Below, piece after piece: positions 26,964 through 35,640 of a stretch of DNA of 64,000 bases (the stretch's first letter is position 1; every line of letters starts with the position of its first letter). The stretch lies in assembly GCA_910577045.1 (NCBI GenBank), contig CAJTLB010000012.1, forward strand, positions 54,392 through 118,391, read 5' to 3'. Source of the DNA: an uncultured Lachnospiraceae bacterium. GTDB lineage: Bacteria > Bacillota > Clostridia > Lachnospirales > Lachnospiraceae. Made by a program: the position numbers and the translations under genes. Under the pieces are notes generated by a model. It saw only the letters and a program-made list of their open reading frames with translations. It made no database searches and was not told the DNA's origin.

Positions 26964-29174
26964 TTATCGATACTCCTTAGGACTAATCCCCATCACCCTC
27001 TTAAAAGCGCGCCGGAATGATTGTACACTATTATATCCAACAAATTCTGATATTTCACTAATAGTATGCTCATTCTCCTTTAAAAGCTGGCAGGCCTTAT
27101 TAATCCTGATATTTTCTACATAATCCCCAAAATTCACATTACTTTGTTCCTTAAAAATAGACGAGACATATCCTTCTGAAATATGGAATTCAGAGCTAAT
27201 CCGGCTTAACCCTAGCCCAGAATCCATATAATTTTCCTGGATATATTGCTGGATACGTTCGATTAACTTGCCATGCTGCAAAGACTTATTCTGCTGTATT
27301 TGTTTACAAATATCAGAACAAATACTGCGCAGCCTGTAAAAATATTCCTTATGGCTTTCATGGTAGCCAATTGCTTCCTCATTTAGCCATAAGATACGTT
27401 CTGTAATATCAGGCAAAGTAAGAGAAGTAAAAATATCAGTAATATAACGGTTTAAGCGAATAAATTGGTTTCTGTTTAAGGTACGGTTAGTAAAATTTTC
27501 ATTTTCCAAAATATCTAAAATAGTTTCACAAGAAGTACTATCACCAGACTTTAAAGCAGCAGATAATTTTTCCCTAGCTGTTTCTGGAAAATACAGTTCT
27601 GCCTGGTTAGCCAAGTTTGGATGGTATTGTTGAATATGCTTTTCTCCATTACAATGTTCCATAGCAGTATAAGCTTCTTCACAGTTTTTCCAAATATCTA
27701 AAAGGTTTGTGCATGGTGCACTAATTCCCCAAAAGGATTCTACTTCATATTCAGAGAATAACCAGTGATAGGTTTGTTCTACAAGGGTAAGAATCTGGTT
27801 TGGCTGTTTTTCTAGTTGGAAAATAAATAAACAAGTTAAATAGTTCTTCTTATAGGACCAGACAGAGGAGCTATAAACCTCTGTAATCTGCTTTAAAAGT
27901 AATTGTGTTAAAAGCTGTACCTCTTCAATAGTCTGTAAATCAACGGTATAAAAATCATTGTCAGGAAAAAGTTTTACAGATACCGCCACAAATTGGTTCC
28001 CACTAATTTTAATGCCAGCTTTTTCTGCATTATAATACATTTCCTTACTGGTAAGAAATTCGGCTTTAATTAGGTTATGGAAAAAGGCCTTTTGCAGCAT
28101 AGGCTTGTCCTCTTCGATTTCTTGCAGCAGGGTTTCATTTTTGGCTTGGATAAGGGTTGCCAGATTGCCAAGGTTAGGGGAATTTTCTGCTAGTTCTTCT
28201 TCTGTCATAACAGAATGGATTAATGTATTAATTGGCTTTCCCTTTGATATAGATAAAAGGATAGAAATAAGCACGCCAATGGCAGAAGCTACAAGCACCA
28301 AGATTAAGACTAAATTTTTTAGTACAGTAAGCTGGGTCTGTGTTGCTTCGGGAAGAGCTAGGATATATTTCCAGGAAGGAGTTTGTACAGCAGTATAGAT
28401 CCAATAATTAGGTTCTACACTGGATACACCTGTACTGGTAAGTTCTTCAAAAGGAATAGTATCCCCAATGCCAAGCAAATCTTCGTTGTATAAGATTTGG
28501 TTATCATTATCTAACACAAAAATAGAGTATTCATCATATCCAAAGCTTAATAGGCGATGAATTTCTTCTTTATTATACCGATAGACAATAACACCTAGGT
28601 TATTTCCAAATAAACTATCCGAAAAAGGCATAACATACTGTATCGATCCATCTGATGAAATATAGTAATGTGATCGGCTAGTAATCCCATTGTGGCACAT
28701 AGCATACCATTCATCCATGGTCATGCCCCAACCATCTATGTATTGGGCAAATACATCTGGATGATAAACAGAATGGTCATAAATAATTAAATCCATTTGG
28801 CTTAAATAAATATATGCTGATTCCAGTAAGGGAAGGCTTTGGTAATTAATTAATACATAAAACTCAGAAATTACATCTTTTACAGAAGTAATATAACGGC
28901 CTTTCCGTGATGTCATAGTCCCAAGTTCACGAAGTGGCGCATAGTTAGAAGTCTGTAAGGAAAGTGACTCTAAAGTTCTGACTTCTTCATTGATAAGATA
29001 CATACTCTTAGACAGCATAGCAATATTGGATTCCTTAATATCGTTTTCAACAATAGCAAAGGCATTATAAAAGCCATAGAATAAAATAAGCATGGGGATA
29101 ATCAATACTAAGATATAGGAACACAAAAATTGAATGATAGGACTGCTGGAGTACAATTTTTTAAGTTTTTTCAT
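26964..29174 (-). CDS. membrane-anchored AraC family regulator
   Basis: 736 residues. A membrane helix (about 15-37, FLCSYILVLIIPMLILFYGF), a long extracellular sensor region (38-285), a second helix (about 286-308), a cytoplasmic middle segment and a C-terminal AraC double helix-turn-helix (about 640-736: LSRISSEFHISEGYVSSIFK, ISEFVGYNSVQSFRRAFKRV). Such one-piece sensors fuse a YesM-like receptor to a YesN-like output without a phosphorelay. It is divergent from the GH43 genes; the palindrome at 29242-29271 between them is a candidate site. It probably controls the GH43 pair and the LplB-type importer. Confidence 0.9.
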   Translation of the reverse strand: MKKLKKLYSSSPIIQFLCSYILVLIIPMLILFYGFYNAFAIVENDIKESNIAMLSKSMYLINEEVRTLESLSLQTSNYAPLRELGTMTSRKGRYITSVKDVISEFYVLINYQSLPLLESAYIYLSQMDLIIYDHSVYHPDVFAQYIDGWGMTMDEWYAMCHNGITSRSHYYISSDGSIQYVMPFSDSLFGNNLGVIVYRYNKEEIHRLLSFGYDEYSIFVLDNDNQILYNEDLLGIGDTIPFEELTSTGVSSVEPNYWIYTAVQTPSWKYILALPEATQTQLTVLKNLVLILVLVASAIGVLISILLSISKGKPINTLIHSVMTEEELAENSPNLGNLATLIQAKNETLLQEIEEDKPMLQKAFFHNLIKAEFLTSKEMYYNAEKAGIKISGNQFVAVSVKLFPDNDFYTVDLQTIEEVQLLTQLLLKQITEVYSSSVWSYKKNYLTCLFIFQLEKQPNQILTLVEQTYHWLFSEYEVESFWGISAPCTNLLDIWKNCEEAYTAMEHCNGEKHIQQYHPNLANQAELYFPETAREKLSAALKSGDSTSCETILDILENENFTNRTLNRNQFIRLNRYITDIFTSLTLPDITERILWLNEEAIGYHESHKEYFYRLRSICSDICKQIQQNKSLQHGKLIERIQQYIQENYMDSGLGLSRISSEFHISEGYVSSIFKEQSNVNFGDYVENIRINKACQLLKENEHTISEISEFVGYNSVQSFRRAFKRVMGISPKEYR

Positions 29175-29241
29175 AAATTTCCTCCCTGAAACATACTACA
29201 TAGTTAAATGTACCATAAAAAAGGATTTATAAAAAGATACT

Positions 29242-29271
29242 TTTTTCAAAAAAAGGTACAATTTTTGAAAA
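29242..29271. promoter_or_regulatory. palindrome in AraC-regulator / GH43 divergent region
   Basis: TTTTTCAAAAA (29242-29252) and TTTTTGAAAA (29262-29271) are inverted copies around AAGGTACAA. The spacing and the position between the regulator and its presumed targets suit an operator, but the arms are very A/T-rich. Confidence 0.35.
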
Positions 29272-29354
29272 GGACTAGAAGATAGCAGGATTTTATGATA
29301 CACTTATAAGAATAAAATAAAATCTGCAAACAAGATGCGGGAAGGGAGATTCAC

Positions 29355-30980
29355 GTGAAAAATTGGAAGGAAAAACGTAAAAAAATGTGGATTGCTGATA
29401 ATGGGGATGGTACATATACAAATCCAATCCTATATACAGATTATTCAGATCCGGATGTAATACGGGTAGGAGAAGATTATTTTATGACAGCGTCCAGTTT
29501 CTGTAATTCCCCAGCCTTGCCAGTACTTCATTCTAAGGATTTGGTAAATTGGAAGGTGATTAGTTATGCCTTAGATAGAATCCCATATAAGGATTATGAA
29601 ACGCCACAACATGGGAGAGGAGTATGGGCACCTGCTATTCGATACCATGAAGGGACATTTTTTATTTTCTTCCCTATGCCAGATGAAGGAATCTTTTGTG
29701 TTACAACAAAAGATCCGTTTAAAGGCTGGGATAAGCCGTTTGCTGTCCGTGAGGTGACAGGCTGGATTGATCCATGCCCATTCTGGGATGAGGATGGACA
29801 GGCCTATATGGTTTCAGCATTTGCCAGAAGCAGGATTGGCTATAAGAATATTTTACATATAAGCCCTATACAGCCGGACTGTAAGGGCGTGCTTGGAGAT
29901 GGGAAGCATATTTTTGATGGGGCAGACTGGGGAGTAGATACTACAGAAGGCCCTAAAATGTATAAGAGGAATGGGTATTATTATATTTTTGCGCCAGCAG
30001 GCGGCGTAAAAACTGGCTTCCAGATTGTACTGCGTTCTAAAAATATTTATGGCCCTTATGAACAAAAAATTGTACTGCACCAAGGGAATACAGAGATAAA
30101 TGGGCCTCACCAAGGAGGCTGGGTAGATACGCCAGATGGGCAAGATTGGTTTATTCATTTCCAAGATGTTGGGAATGCAGGGCGCATTGTGCATTTAGAG
30201 CCTATGAAATGGGTAGATGACTGGCCAGTTATTGGCATTAATGAAAATGAAGATGGATGTGGGGAACCAGTTATTACTTACCCAAAACCATCATGTAGTG
30301 CAAAGGTAGAAATCGATGCGCCAGAAGATTCAGATGATTTTACTGGGGAAACATTAGGGCTGCAATGGCAGTGGAATGCAAATTATAGGGAAGATTGGTA
30401 TGCGCTCCGTCCAGATAAGGGCGAAATTATTCTATATGCGAAAGAAAAAGAGATAGAAACACAGCTTTGTGATGTGCCAAACCTATTATTACAGAAGTGG
30501 CCTGCAAAGGAATTTTATATTACGACCTGCCTTCATGCAGAATCATTAAGAGATGGGGATATTGCAGGGATGGTTTCATTAGGGGGAGTGTATTCTGCCC
30601 TTGCCGTAGGGAAAAAAATTAAGTACAAGAAGCAGAAAAGTGTGATTAGGAATTATGCCCTTGCTACAGAGAATAGAGAAGAGAAACTTTTTATAATCCA
30701 GCGTACAGGGGAATGGAGGAAGAATAATGAGGAAACAGATATTCTTGCAGAAGTAGAGGCAACTACTATTTTCCTCCGCATGAAGGTAGAAAAAGAAACA
30801 GAGGTAAGTTTTTCTTACAGTTTGGATGGAGATCAGTTTATAGAAGTTGGGAAATCTGTAAAAGCAACCCCAGGAAGATGGGTTGGAGTAAAAGCAGGGC
30901 TTTTCGCTGTCCATGAGGGGAACGAGGTACCTGGAAAAGCCGCTTTTGAGGGCTTTTTCTATGATAGTATAAATGAGTAG
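29355..30980 (+). CDS. GH43 family beta-xylosidase / alpha-arabinofuranosidase
   Basis: 541 residues. A five-bladed propeller (about 20-320) holds the catalytic triad: base Asp32 in YSDPDVIRVGEDYF, modulator Asp in GWIDPCPFWDEDG, and acid Glu in DTTEGPKMYKRNGYYYIF. A C-terminal beta-sandwich (about 330-540, starting DDFTGETLGLQWQW) is usual in GH43 xylosidases. No signal peptide; cytoplasmic. The GTG at 29355 has AAGGGAG eight bases upstream; ATG 29385 (MWIADNGDG) is an alternative with GGAAGG before it. It is the first gene of a two-gene unit with the ankyrin-GH43 protein. Confidence 0.92.
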   Translation: MKNWKEKRKKMWIADNGDGTYTNPILYTDYSDPDVIRVGEDYFMTASSFCNSPALPVLHSKDLVNWKVISYALDRIPYKDYETPQHGRGVWAPAIRYHEGTFFIFFPMPDEGIFCVTTKDPFKGWDKPFAVREVTGWIDPCPFWDEDGQAYMVSAFARSRIGYKNILHISPIQPDCKGVLGDGKHIFDGADWGVDTTEGPKMYKRNGYYYIFAPAGGVKTGFQIVLRSKNIYGPYEQKIVLHQGNTEINGPHQGGWVDTPDGQDWFIHFQDVGNAGRIVHLEPMKWVDDWPVIGINENEDGCGEPVITYPKPSCSAKVEIDAPEDSDDFTGETLGLQWQWNANYREDWYALRPDKGEIILYAKEKEIETQLCDVPNLLLQKWPAKEFYITTCLHAESLRDGDIAGMVSLGGVYSALAVGKKIKYKKQKSVIRNYALATENREEKLFIIQRTGEWRKNNEETDILAEVEATTIFLRMKVEKETEVSFSYSLDGDQFIEVGKSVKATPGRWVGVKAGLFAVHEGNEVPGKAAFEGFFYDSINE

Positions 30981-31009
30981 GCTGTTAGTTAAAGTACTAG
31001 GGGGCAGGA

Positions 31010-32908
31010 ATGGAATTTAGAGAAGCGATTATACAAGAGAATTTGAATGTTATAAAAGACATTTTAATACATGAGCCAAATAAAGTAGAAGAAGTATGGG
31101 AGGGCAGAAAGGTGCCTTTCCATGCAGCAGCTACTGGGAATTTAATGGTAATGCGGTATTTAGTGGAATATTCTAGGGCAAGTTTTAATGAGACAGATAA
31201 CAGGAACCGCACTACGCTCCATTATGCAGTAGAAGCAGGGAAACTTCCATTAGTCCAATATTTAACAGAACGGGTAGGGTTATCACCAGTATATGGGGAT
31301 GAAAACATGGTAACACCTTACCAGCTGGCATATGAAAAAGCTAAAGATACAACATTGGCACCGGAAGAAAGGGCAAATTACCAAGAAATAGAAGATTATT
31401 TTGCAGGGTATTGTGGGGCAAGATTCCAAGATATGTACCAAAACCCAATTCTTAGGGGGATGCATCCAGATCCAAGCATTATCCGAGTAGGGGAAGACTA
31501 TTATATGGTAAATTCCTCCTTTATCTTTTTCCCATGTATCCCAATTTCCCATTCTAAGGATTTAATTCACTGGGAGTTAATAGGGCACGCTATTACAAAC
31601 CCAGAATGGGCAGAGAACTTAAATACTTTGGAAGGCGGAAGGGGATACTGGGCGCCAGATATTTCTTATAATAAAGGCAGGTTTTATATAACAGCAACAT
31701 TCCGTTTAAATGATGATGGGACAGTATATAGGAAACAGATGGTAACATCTTCTGATAAGCCAGAAGGGCCTTATTGTGAGCCAGTGTATTTAGAGGAAGA
31801 TGGAATAGATCCTTCTATTTTTACAGATGATGATGGCAGGCGCTATATGGTATTAAATAGAGGGGCAAGAATCTTCGAAATCAGTGCCGATGGGAAAGAG
31901 AAATTGTCAGATGCGGAATTATTGTATTATGGGGATTATAAGCGTGCACCAGAAGGCTCCCACCTTTTAAAGAAAGATGGATGGTACTATTTATTTGAAG
32001 CAGAAGGCGGCACAGGAATCGGGCATAGGATTACCGTCTCCCGTTCCCGTACTCTAAAAGGGGTATACCAGCCTTGCCCATACAACCCTATTATGAGGCA
32101 GATGGATGAAAAAGGAGTACTACAGCGCTGCGGGCATGGAAAACCTGTTTGTACACAGAATGGAGAATGGTATATTGTATATTTGTGTGTAAGGCAGAGA
32201 GGAAAAGAATTTCCACAGATTGGAAGGGAAACAGCCTTAGACCCCATTACTTGGACAGCAGATGGATGGCCTCTTATTAATAATGGAGATGGGCCAAGTG
32301 TCCTTCAAAAGAAGCCAAACCTTCCAGAATGGATCCCGCCAGAGGACAAAGAACCTTATGTAACCCCAAGGGTCCCAGGGAAAGGCACTATACAAATTTC
32401 TGAGAAAGAAATTATATTGTGTTCCTGCCATGCCTCTTTAAGTACAACAGAAGCAAGGAGTATTTTGGTAAGGCGGCAGAAGGAAACAAGCAGTACGTTG
32501 GAGGTAATGGTAGAAATCCCGCAGACCCTTATGCCAGGAGAAGAATTTGGCATTACAGGGTATTATGATGAAAATACTTATTTAACATTCGGCCCGCGCT
32601 GCATGGAAGGCGGCTATAAAATTGGTATAAAAGAGCATATTGGAGATACCGACAAAGTACAATACTATAATACAAAAGAAATTCTTCCTGGTACAAAACT
32701 TGGGATAAAAATGGTAACAGAAGGAATAAGGCGCAGTTTTTATATAAAATTGGAAGGTTTTGAATGGGATTTTGTAGCTACTTTGGATCAGGTAGATTAT
32801 ATTTGTGATGAAGGATGGCATATTGGAAAACGTTTTACAGGGCCAATGGAAGGCATTTATGCCTGTACAGAAGGAGAAGAACGTATAATCCATTTTGGGC
32901 GTTTTTAA
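31010..32908 (+). CDS. ankyrin-repeat / GH43 glycosidase fusion
   Basis: 632 residues. Residues about 1-135 are ankyrin repeats (VPFHAAATGNLMVMRYLVEY; TTLHYAVEAGKLPLVQYLTE; VTPYQLAYEKAKD). A GH43 propeller follows at about 145-450: base Asp154 in RGMHPDPSIIRVGEDYYMV, modulator Asp in DGIDPSIFTDDDG, acid Glu in RAPEGSHLLKKDGWYYLF. The remainder is a beta-sandwich (about 470-632). Frame and codon use are continuous across the junction, so this is a real fusion rather than two genes. No signal peptide. It begins 30 bases after the other GH43 gene, with a GGGGGCAGGA leader. The ankyrin part may bind a partner enzyme or the transporter (inference). Confidence 0.93.
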   Translation: MEFREAIIQENLNVIKDILIHEPNKVEEVWEGRKVPFHAAATGNLMVMRYLVEYSRASFNETDNRNRTTLHYAVEAGKLPLVQYLTERVGLSPVYGDENMVTPYQLAYEKAKDTTLAPEERANYQEIEDYFAGYCGARFQDMYQNPILRGMHPDPSIIRVGEDYYMVNSSFIFFPCIPISHSKDLIHWELIGHAITNPEWAENLNTLEGGRGYWAPDISYNKGRFYITATFRLNDDGTVYRKQMVTSSDKPEGPYCEPVYLEEDGIDPSIFTDDDGRRYMVLNRGARIFEISADGKEKLSDAELLYYGDYKRAPEGSHLLKKDGWYYLFEAEGGTGIGHRITVSRSRTLKGVYQPCPYNPIMRQMDEKGVLQRCGHGKPVCTQNGEWYIVYLCVRQRGKEFPQIGRETALDPITWTADGWPLINNGDGPSVLQKKPNLPEWIPPEDKEPYVTPRVPGKGTIQISEKEIILCSCHASLSTTEARSILVRRQKETSSTLEVMVEIPQTLMPGEEFGITGYYDENTYLTFGPRCMEGGYKIGIKEHIGDTDKVQYYNTKEILPGTKLGIKMVTEGIRRSFYIKLEGFEWDFVATLDQVDYICDEGWHIGKRFTGPMEGIYACTEGEERIIHFGRF

Positions 32909-32911
32909 GGT

Positions 32912-32950
32912 TATGGCGGTTTGCCGGCAGTATAGCTGGCAGCCGCTATT
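32912..32950 (+). terminator. probable terminator after the GH43 pair
   Basis: GGCGG..GCCGGC on the left pairs with GCTGGC.GCCGC on the right around AGTATA, followed by TATTTT. The T run is short, so termination may be partial. Confidence 0.5.
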
Positions 32951-32964
32951 TTCGTATAGGGGAG

Positions 32965-32993
32965 TTGACAGATAGGGAAAATTATGCTATCGT
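32965..32993 (+). promoter_or_regulatory. promoter of the diaminopimelate decarboxylase gene
   Basis: TTGACA (32965-32970), 17-bp spacer, TATCGT (32988-32993), 42 bases before the start codon. There is no room for a lysine riboswitch. Confidence 0.55.
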
Positions 32994-33034
32994 TTTGCTG
33001 TGTATAAGTCAGAGAAAGAAAAGGAGTTTAAAAC

Positions 33035-34294
33035 ATGGAGAAGAAACCATTTGTAACATTGGAAAAAATACAAGAAATCGTAAAAAAATATCCTACTCCG
33101 TTTCATATTTATGATGAAAAAGGAATTCGTGAAAACGCAAGGAAGTTAAAGCAGGCATTTGCATGGAATAAAGGATATAAAGAGTTTTTTGCAGTAAAGG
33201 CTACGCCAAACCCTTATATTATGGAAATCTTAAAGGAAGAAGGAATTGGGGCAGATTGTTCTTCTTATACAGAACTTTTATTGTCTGATAAGATAGGGTT
33301 AAAAGGAGAGGATATTATGTTTTCTTCTAATGTCACTCCTGCAAAGGATTTTGAATTAGCGGCAAAATTAGATGCAATCATTAATTTTGATGATATTACG
33401 CATATTGACTTTTATGGGAAAATTGCGCCTTTTAAAGAAACAATGTGTTGCCGTTTTAACCCAGGCGGGGAGTTTAAAATCCATACTCAAATTATGGACA
33501 AGCCACAGGATGCTAAATATGGGCTTACTAGGCCACAGATGACAGAGGCCTTTTTAAAGTTAAAGGAAAAAGGGGTTAAGAATATGGGAATCCATTCATT
33601 CTTAGCAAGCAATACAGTGACAAATGAGTATTACCCAATTCTTTCAAGGCTGCTATTCCAAACAGCAGTAGAACTTTACAGAGAGACAGGTATGCACATT
33701 TCATTTATTAATTTGTCCGGCGGGGTAGGCATCCCATATAGGCCGGATCAGGAGCCAAATGATATTATGGCGATTGGGGAAGGCGTAAGGAAGGCATATG
33801 AGGAAATATTAGTCCCAGCAGGCATGGGAGACGTGGCTATTTATACAGAACTTGGCAGGTTTATGTTAGCGCCTTATGGGCATTTAATTGCACAAGTAAT
33901 CCATGAGAAGCATACACATAAAGAATATATGGGGCTAGATGCCTGTGCAGCAAATTTAATGCGCCCTGCTATGTATGGGGCATACCACCATATTACTGTA
34001 CTTGGGAAGGAACATGCACCGCATAACCATATTTATGATATAACGGGCGGGCTTTGTGAAAATAATGATAAGTTTGCGATAGATAGAGAACTCCCGCAAA
34101 TTCAGGTTGGGGATTATATAGCAATTCATGATACAGGGGCACATGGCTTTTCAATGGGCTATAATTATAATGGGAAATTGCGTTCTGCAGAATTGCTGCT
34201 TAAAGAAAACGGGGAAGTCCAGCTAATCCGCCGTGCAGAAACCCCAGAAGATTATTTTGCAACATTAGATTTTACGCCTTTTGAAGGAAAATAA
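33035..34294 (+). CDS. lysA: diaminopimelate decarboxylase-like PLP enzyme
   Basis: 419 residues of the alanine-racemase-fold decarboxylase family: PLP-binding Lys55 in FFAVKATPNP, a glycine-rich phosphate loop SGGVGIPYRP, ELGRFMLAPYG in place of the usual EPGR, and GGLCENNDKFA carrying the active-site Cys of the neighbouring subunit. The enzyme converts meso-diaminopimelate to lysine. The motifs depart somewhat from classic LysA (CENND rather than CESGD), so another amino-acid or carboxyspermidine-type substrate is possible but less likely. The gene stands alone between its own promoter and a two-way terminator. Confidence 0.85.
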   Translation: MEKKPFVTLEKIQEIVKKYPTPFHIYDEKGIRENARKLKQAFAWNKGYKEFFAVKATPNPYIMEILKEEGIGADCSSYTELLLSDKIGLKGEDIMFSSNVTPAKDFELAAKLDAIINFDDITHIDFYGKIAPFKETMCCRFNPGGEFKIHTQIMDKPQDAKYGLTRPQMTEAFLKLKEKGVKNMGIHSFLASNTVTNEYYPILSRLLFQTAVELYRETGMHISFINLSGGVGIPYRPDQEPNDIMAIGEGVRKAYEEILVPAGMGDVAIYTELGRFMLAPYGHLIAQVIHEKHTHKEYMGLDACAANLMRPAMYGAYHHITVLGKEHAPHNHIYDITGGLCENNDKFAIDRELPQIQVGDYIAIHDTGAHGFSMGYNYNGKLRSAELLLKENGEVQLIRRAETPEDYFATLDFTPFEGK

Positions 34295-34296
34295 AA

Positions 34297-34339
34297 ATAA
34301 CGTAGCGAAGCAGCATTGGGAATTGTTTCGCTACGTTAT
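34297..34339. terminator. two-way terminator between convergent genes
   Basis: ATAACGTAGCGAA (34297-34309) pairs perfectly with TTCGCTACGTTAT (34327-34339), flanked by A residues on the left and T residues on the right. It serves both the decarboxylase gene and the small minus-strand gene. Confidence 0.9.
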
Positions 34340-34341
34340 CT

Positions 34342-34599
34342 TTATTTTAGGTCAAATTCGATTTCTTTTTCCTGTTTTTTCTTGGCTTCTTCTGCTTGCA
34401 GTTCAGAATTGATATCCATGTATAGGATAAAGATATCACTGACACTTTTTCCATATTCTGCTGCTATTTCCTCCATAATAGGTTTTAATAGATCTAATTG
34501 GATGGAAATAGGGACGACTTGCTTGTCTACATTCTTTAATTTCTCATCTGCATAAAGGTTAATCCGTTCTGCTATTTTTATTTTTTCATTTCTTGTCAT
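34342..34599 (-). CDS. small conserved-looking protein of unknown function
   Basis: 85 residues, acidic and mostly helical, with no membrane segment or known motif. AAGGAAGG lies upstream of the ATG at the right distance, a terminator lies just downstream, and codon use matches the neighbours, so I take it as real. It is divergent from the acyltransferase gene, sharing a region with a 12-bp inverted repeat. The N-terminal half has a helix-loop pattern (KIAERINLYADEKLKNVDKQ) that could belong to a small DNA-binding or adaptor protein; this is not established. Confidence 0.7.
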   Translation of the reverse strand: MTRNEKIKIAERINLYADEKLKNVDKQVVPISIQLDLLKPIMEEIAAEYGKSVSDIFILYMDINSELQAEEAKKKQEKEIEFDLK

Positions 34600-34614
34600 A
34601 GAGGTTCCTTCCTT

Positions 34615-34673
34615 TTTACAATGGTTATTTATTTATAAGTGTAACATATTTTATTAAAAAAAACCATTGTAAA
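34615..34673. promoter_or_regulatory. 12-bp inverted repeat in a divergent promoter region
   Basis: TTTACAATGGTT (34615-34626) and its exact complement AACCATTGTAAA (34662-34673) lie 35 bp apart. The right copy contains the -35 box of the acyltransferase promoter, and the left copy sits at the 5' end of the small minus-strand gene's transcript, so a bound protein could control both. Confidence 0.5.
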
Positions 34674-34695
34674 TATACTGTTAAATGAGTATAAT
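34667..34695 (+). promoter_or_regulatory. sigma-A promoter of the acyltransferase gene
   Basis: TTGTAA (34667-34672), 17-bp spacer, perfect TATAAT (34690-34695). Confidence 0.75.
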
Positions 34696-34738
34696 GAATA
34701 AATATATAGAATTTTACAAGAAAGAGAAGGGCTAGAAT

Positions 34739-35482
34739 ATGCTTCGAGTGGCTGGAATAGCAATATTTTTATTTTTATTTTTTTTAATTGGAATCCCAGT
34801 ATGGGGAGTATTGTGGATTGTAGGGAAATTTGATGAGGGAAAGAAACAGAGAATGGCCCTTTCTATGGTACAAGGAGGGTTTTGGTGTATTCTTAAAATA
34901 TGTTCTGCCACTAAAACCACAGTAATAGGAAGGGAAAGGATACCAAAGGATCAGGCAGTATTATATGTAGGGAACCATAGGAGTTTTTTTGATATTTTAA
35001 TTATTTATAGCTTAGTCCCAGGTTTAACTGGGTTTGTAGCAAAAAAAGAAATGGAGAAAATCCCATTTTTAAGCACATGGATGAAATTAGTGAATTGCCT
35101 TTTCTTAGATAGGGACAATATGAAACAGGGGCTTAAAATGGTATTAGATAGTATCCAAAAATTAAAGTCAGGTGTTTCTATCTGTATTTTCCCAGAAGGG
35201 ACTAGGAATAAAGGAGAAGATGAAACAGAATTAATGCCATTTAGGGAAGGAAGCTTAAAAATGGCAGAAAAATCAGGTTGTTTGATTATACCAGTTGCAA
35301 TGAACCACAATTCAGCAATTTTTGAGGATCATTTGCCAAAAGTAAAGAAAGTGCATACGGTAATTGAATTTGGGGAACCAATTGATCCAAAGACATTAGA
35401 TAAGGAACAAAAAAAGTTTTTAGGGGCATATACTAGGGATAGAATAATAGAGATGTTAAAGAAAAACCAAGAATTAGTATAA
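34739..35482 (+). CDS. plsC: 1-acyl-sn-glycerol-3-phosphate acyltransferase
   Basis: 247 residues. An N-terminal membrane helix (about 4-28) is followed by the acyltransferase motifs: His80-x4-Asp85 in NHRSFFD, the glycerol-phosphate-binding FPEGTRNKG near residue 157, and a late IPVAMNH. The enzyme adds the second acyl chain to lysophosphatidic acid at the inner membrane face during phospholipid synthesis. It is monocistronic, with its own promoter and the palindromic element at 35522-35610 downstream. Confidence 0.92.
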   Translation: MLRVAGIAIFLFLFFLIGIPVWGVLWIVGKFDEGKKQRMALSMVQGGFWCILKICSATKTTVIGRERIPKDQAVLYVGNHRSFFDILIIYSLVPGLTGFVAKKEMEKIPFLSTWMKLVNCLFLDRDNMKQGLKMVLDSIQKLKSGVSICIFPEGTRNKGEDETELMPFREGSLKMAEKSGCLIIPVAMNHNSAIFEDHLPKVKKVHTVIEFGEPIDPKTLDKEQKKFLGAYTRDRIIEMLKKNQELV

Positions 35483-35521
35483 AAAAACAGGAAATTTTTA
35501 TACTAAAAGTTTTTTTATTAG

Positions 35522-35610
35522 ATGGCTGCTGCAAAATAGTAAATTGATACAATATAGGGTATATAACATAGTTTATATATTGTATAAAGATTTTATTTTG
35601 CAGCAGCCAT
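35522..35610. repeat. intergenic palindromic repeat, family P copy 2
   Basis: A perfect 17-bp inverted repeat (ATGGCTGCTGCAAAATA, 35522-35538; complement 35594-35610) with an imperfect inner stem around GATACAATATAG and TATATTGTAT. It has the same ends (GCTGYTGCAAAATA), length and inner TACAATATAG as the copy at 6340-6422, and again lies between convergent genes and ends in a T run. Confidence 0.75.
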
Positions 35611-35640
35611 TTTTGGTTTTAGTGTTTTAGAAATGTTAAA

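Noticed and set aside
33035..34294. Carboxynorspermidine decarboxylase linked to the nearby pot operon
   Set aside because: The motifs fit diaminopimelate decarboxylase better, and plsC plus terminators separate it from pot; kept only as a minor alternative.
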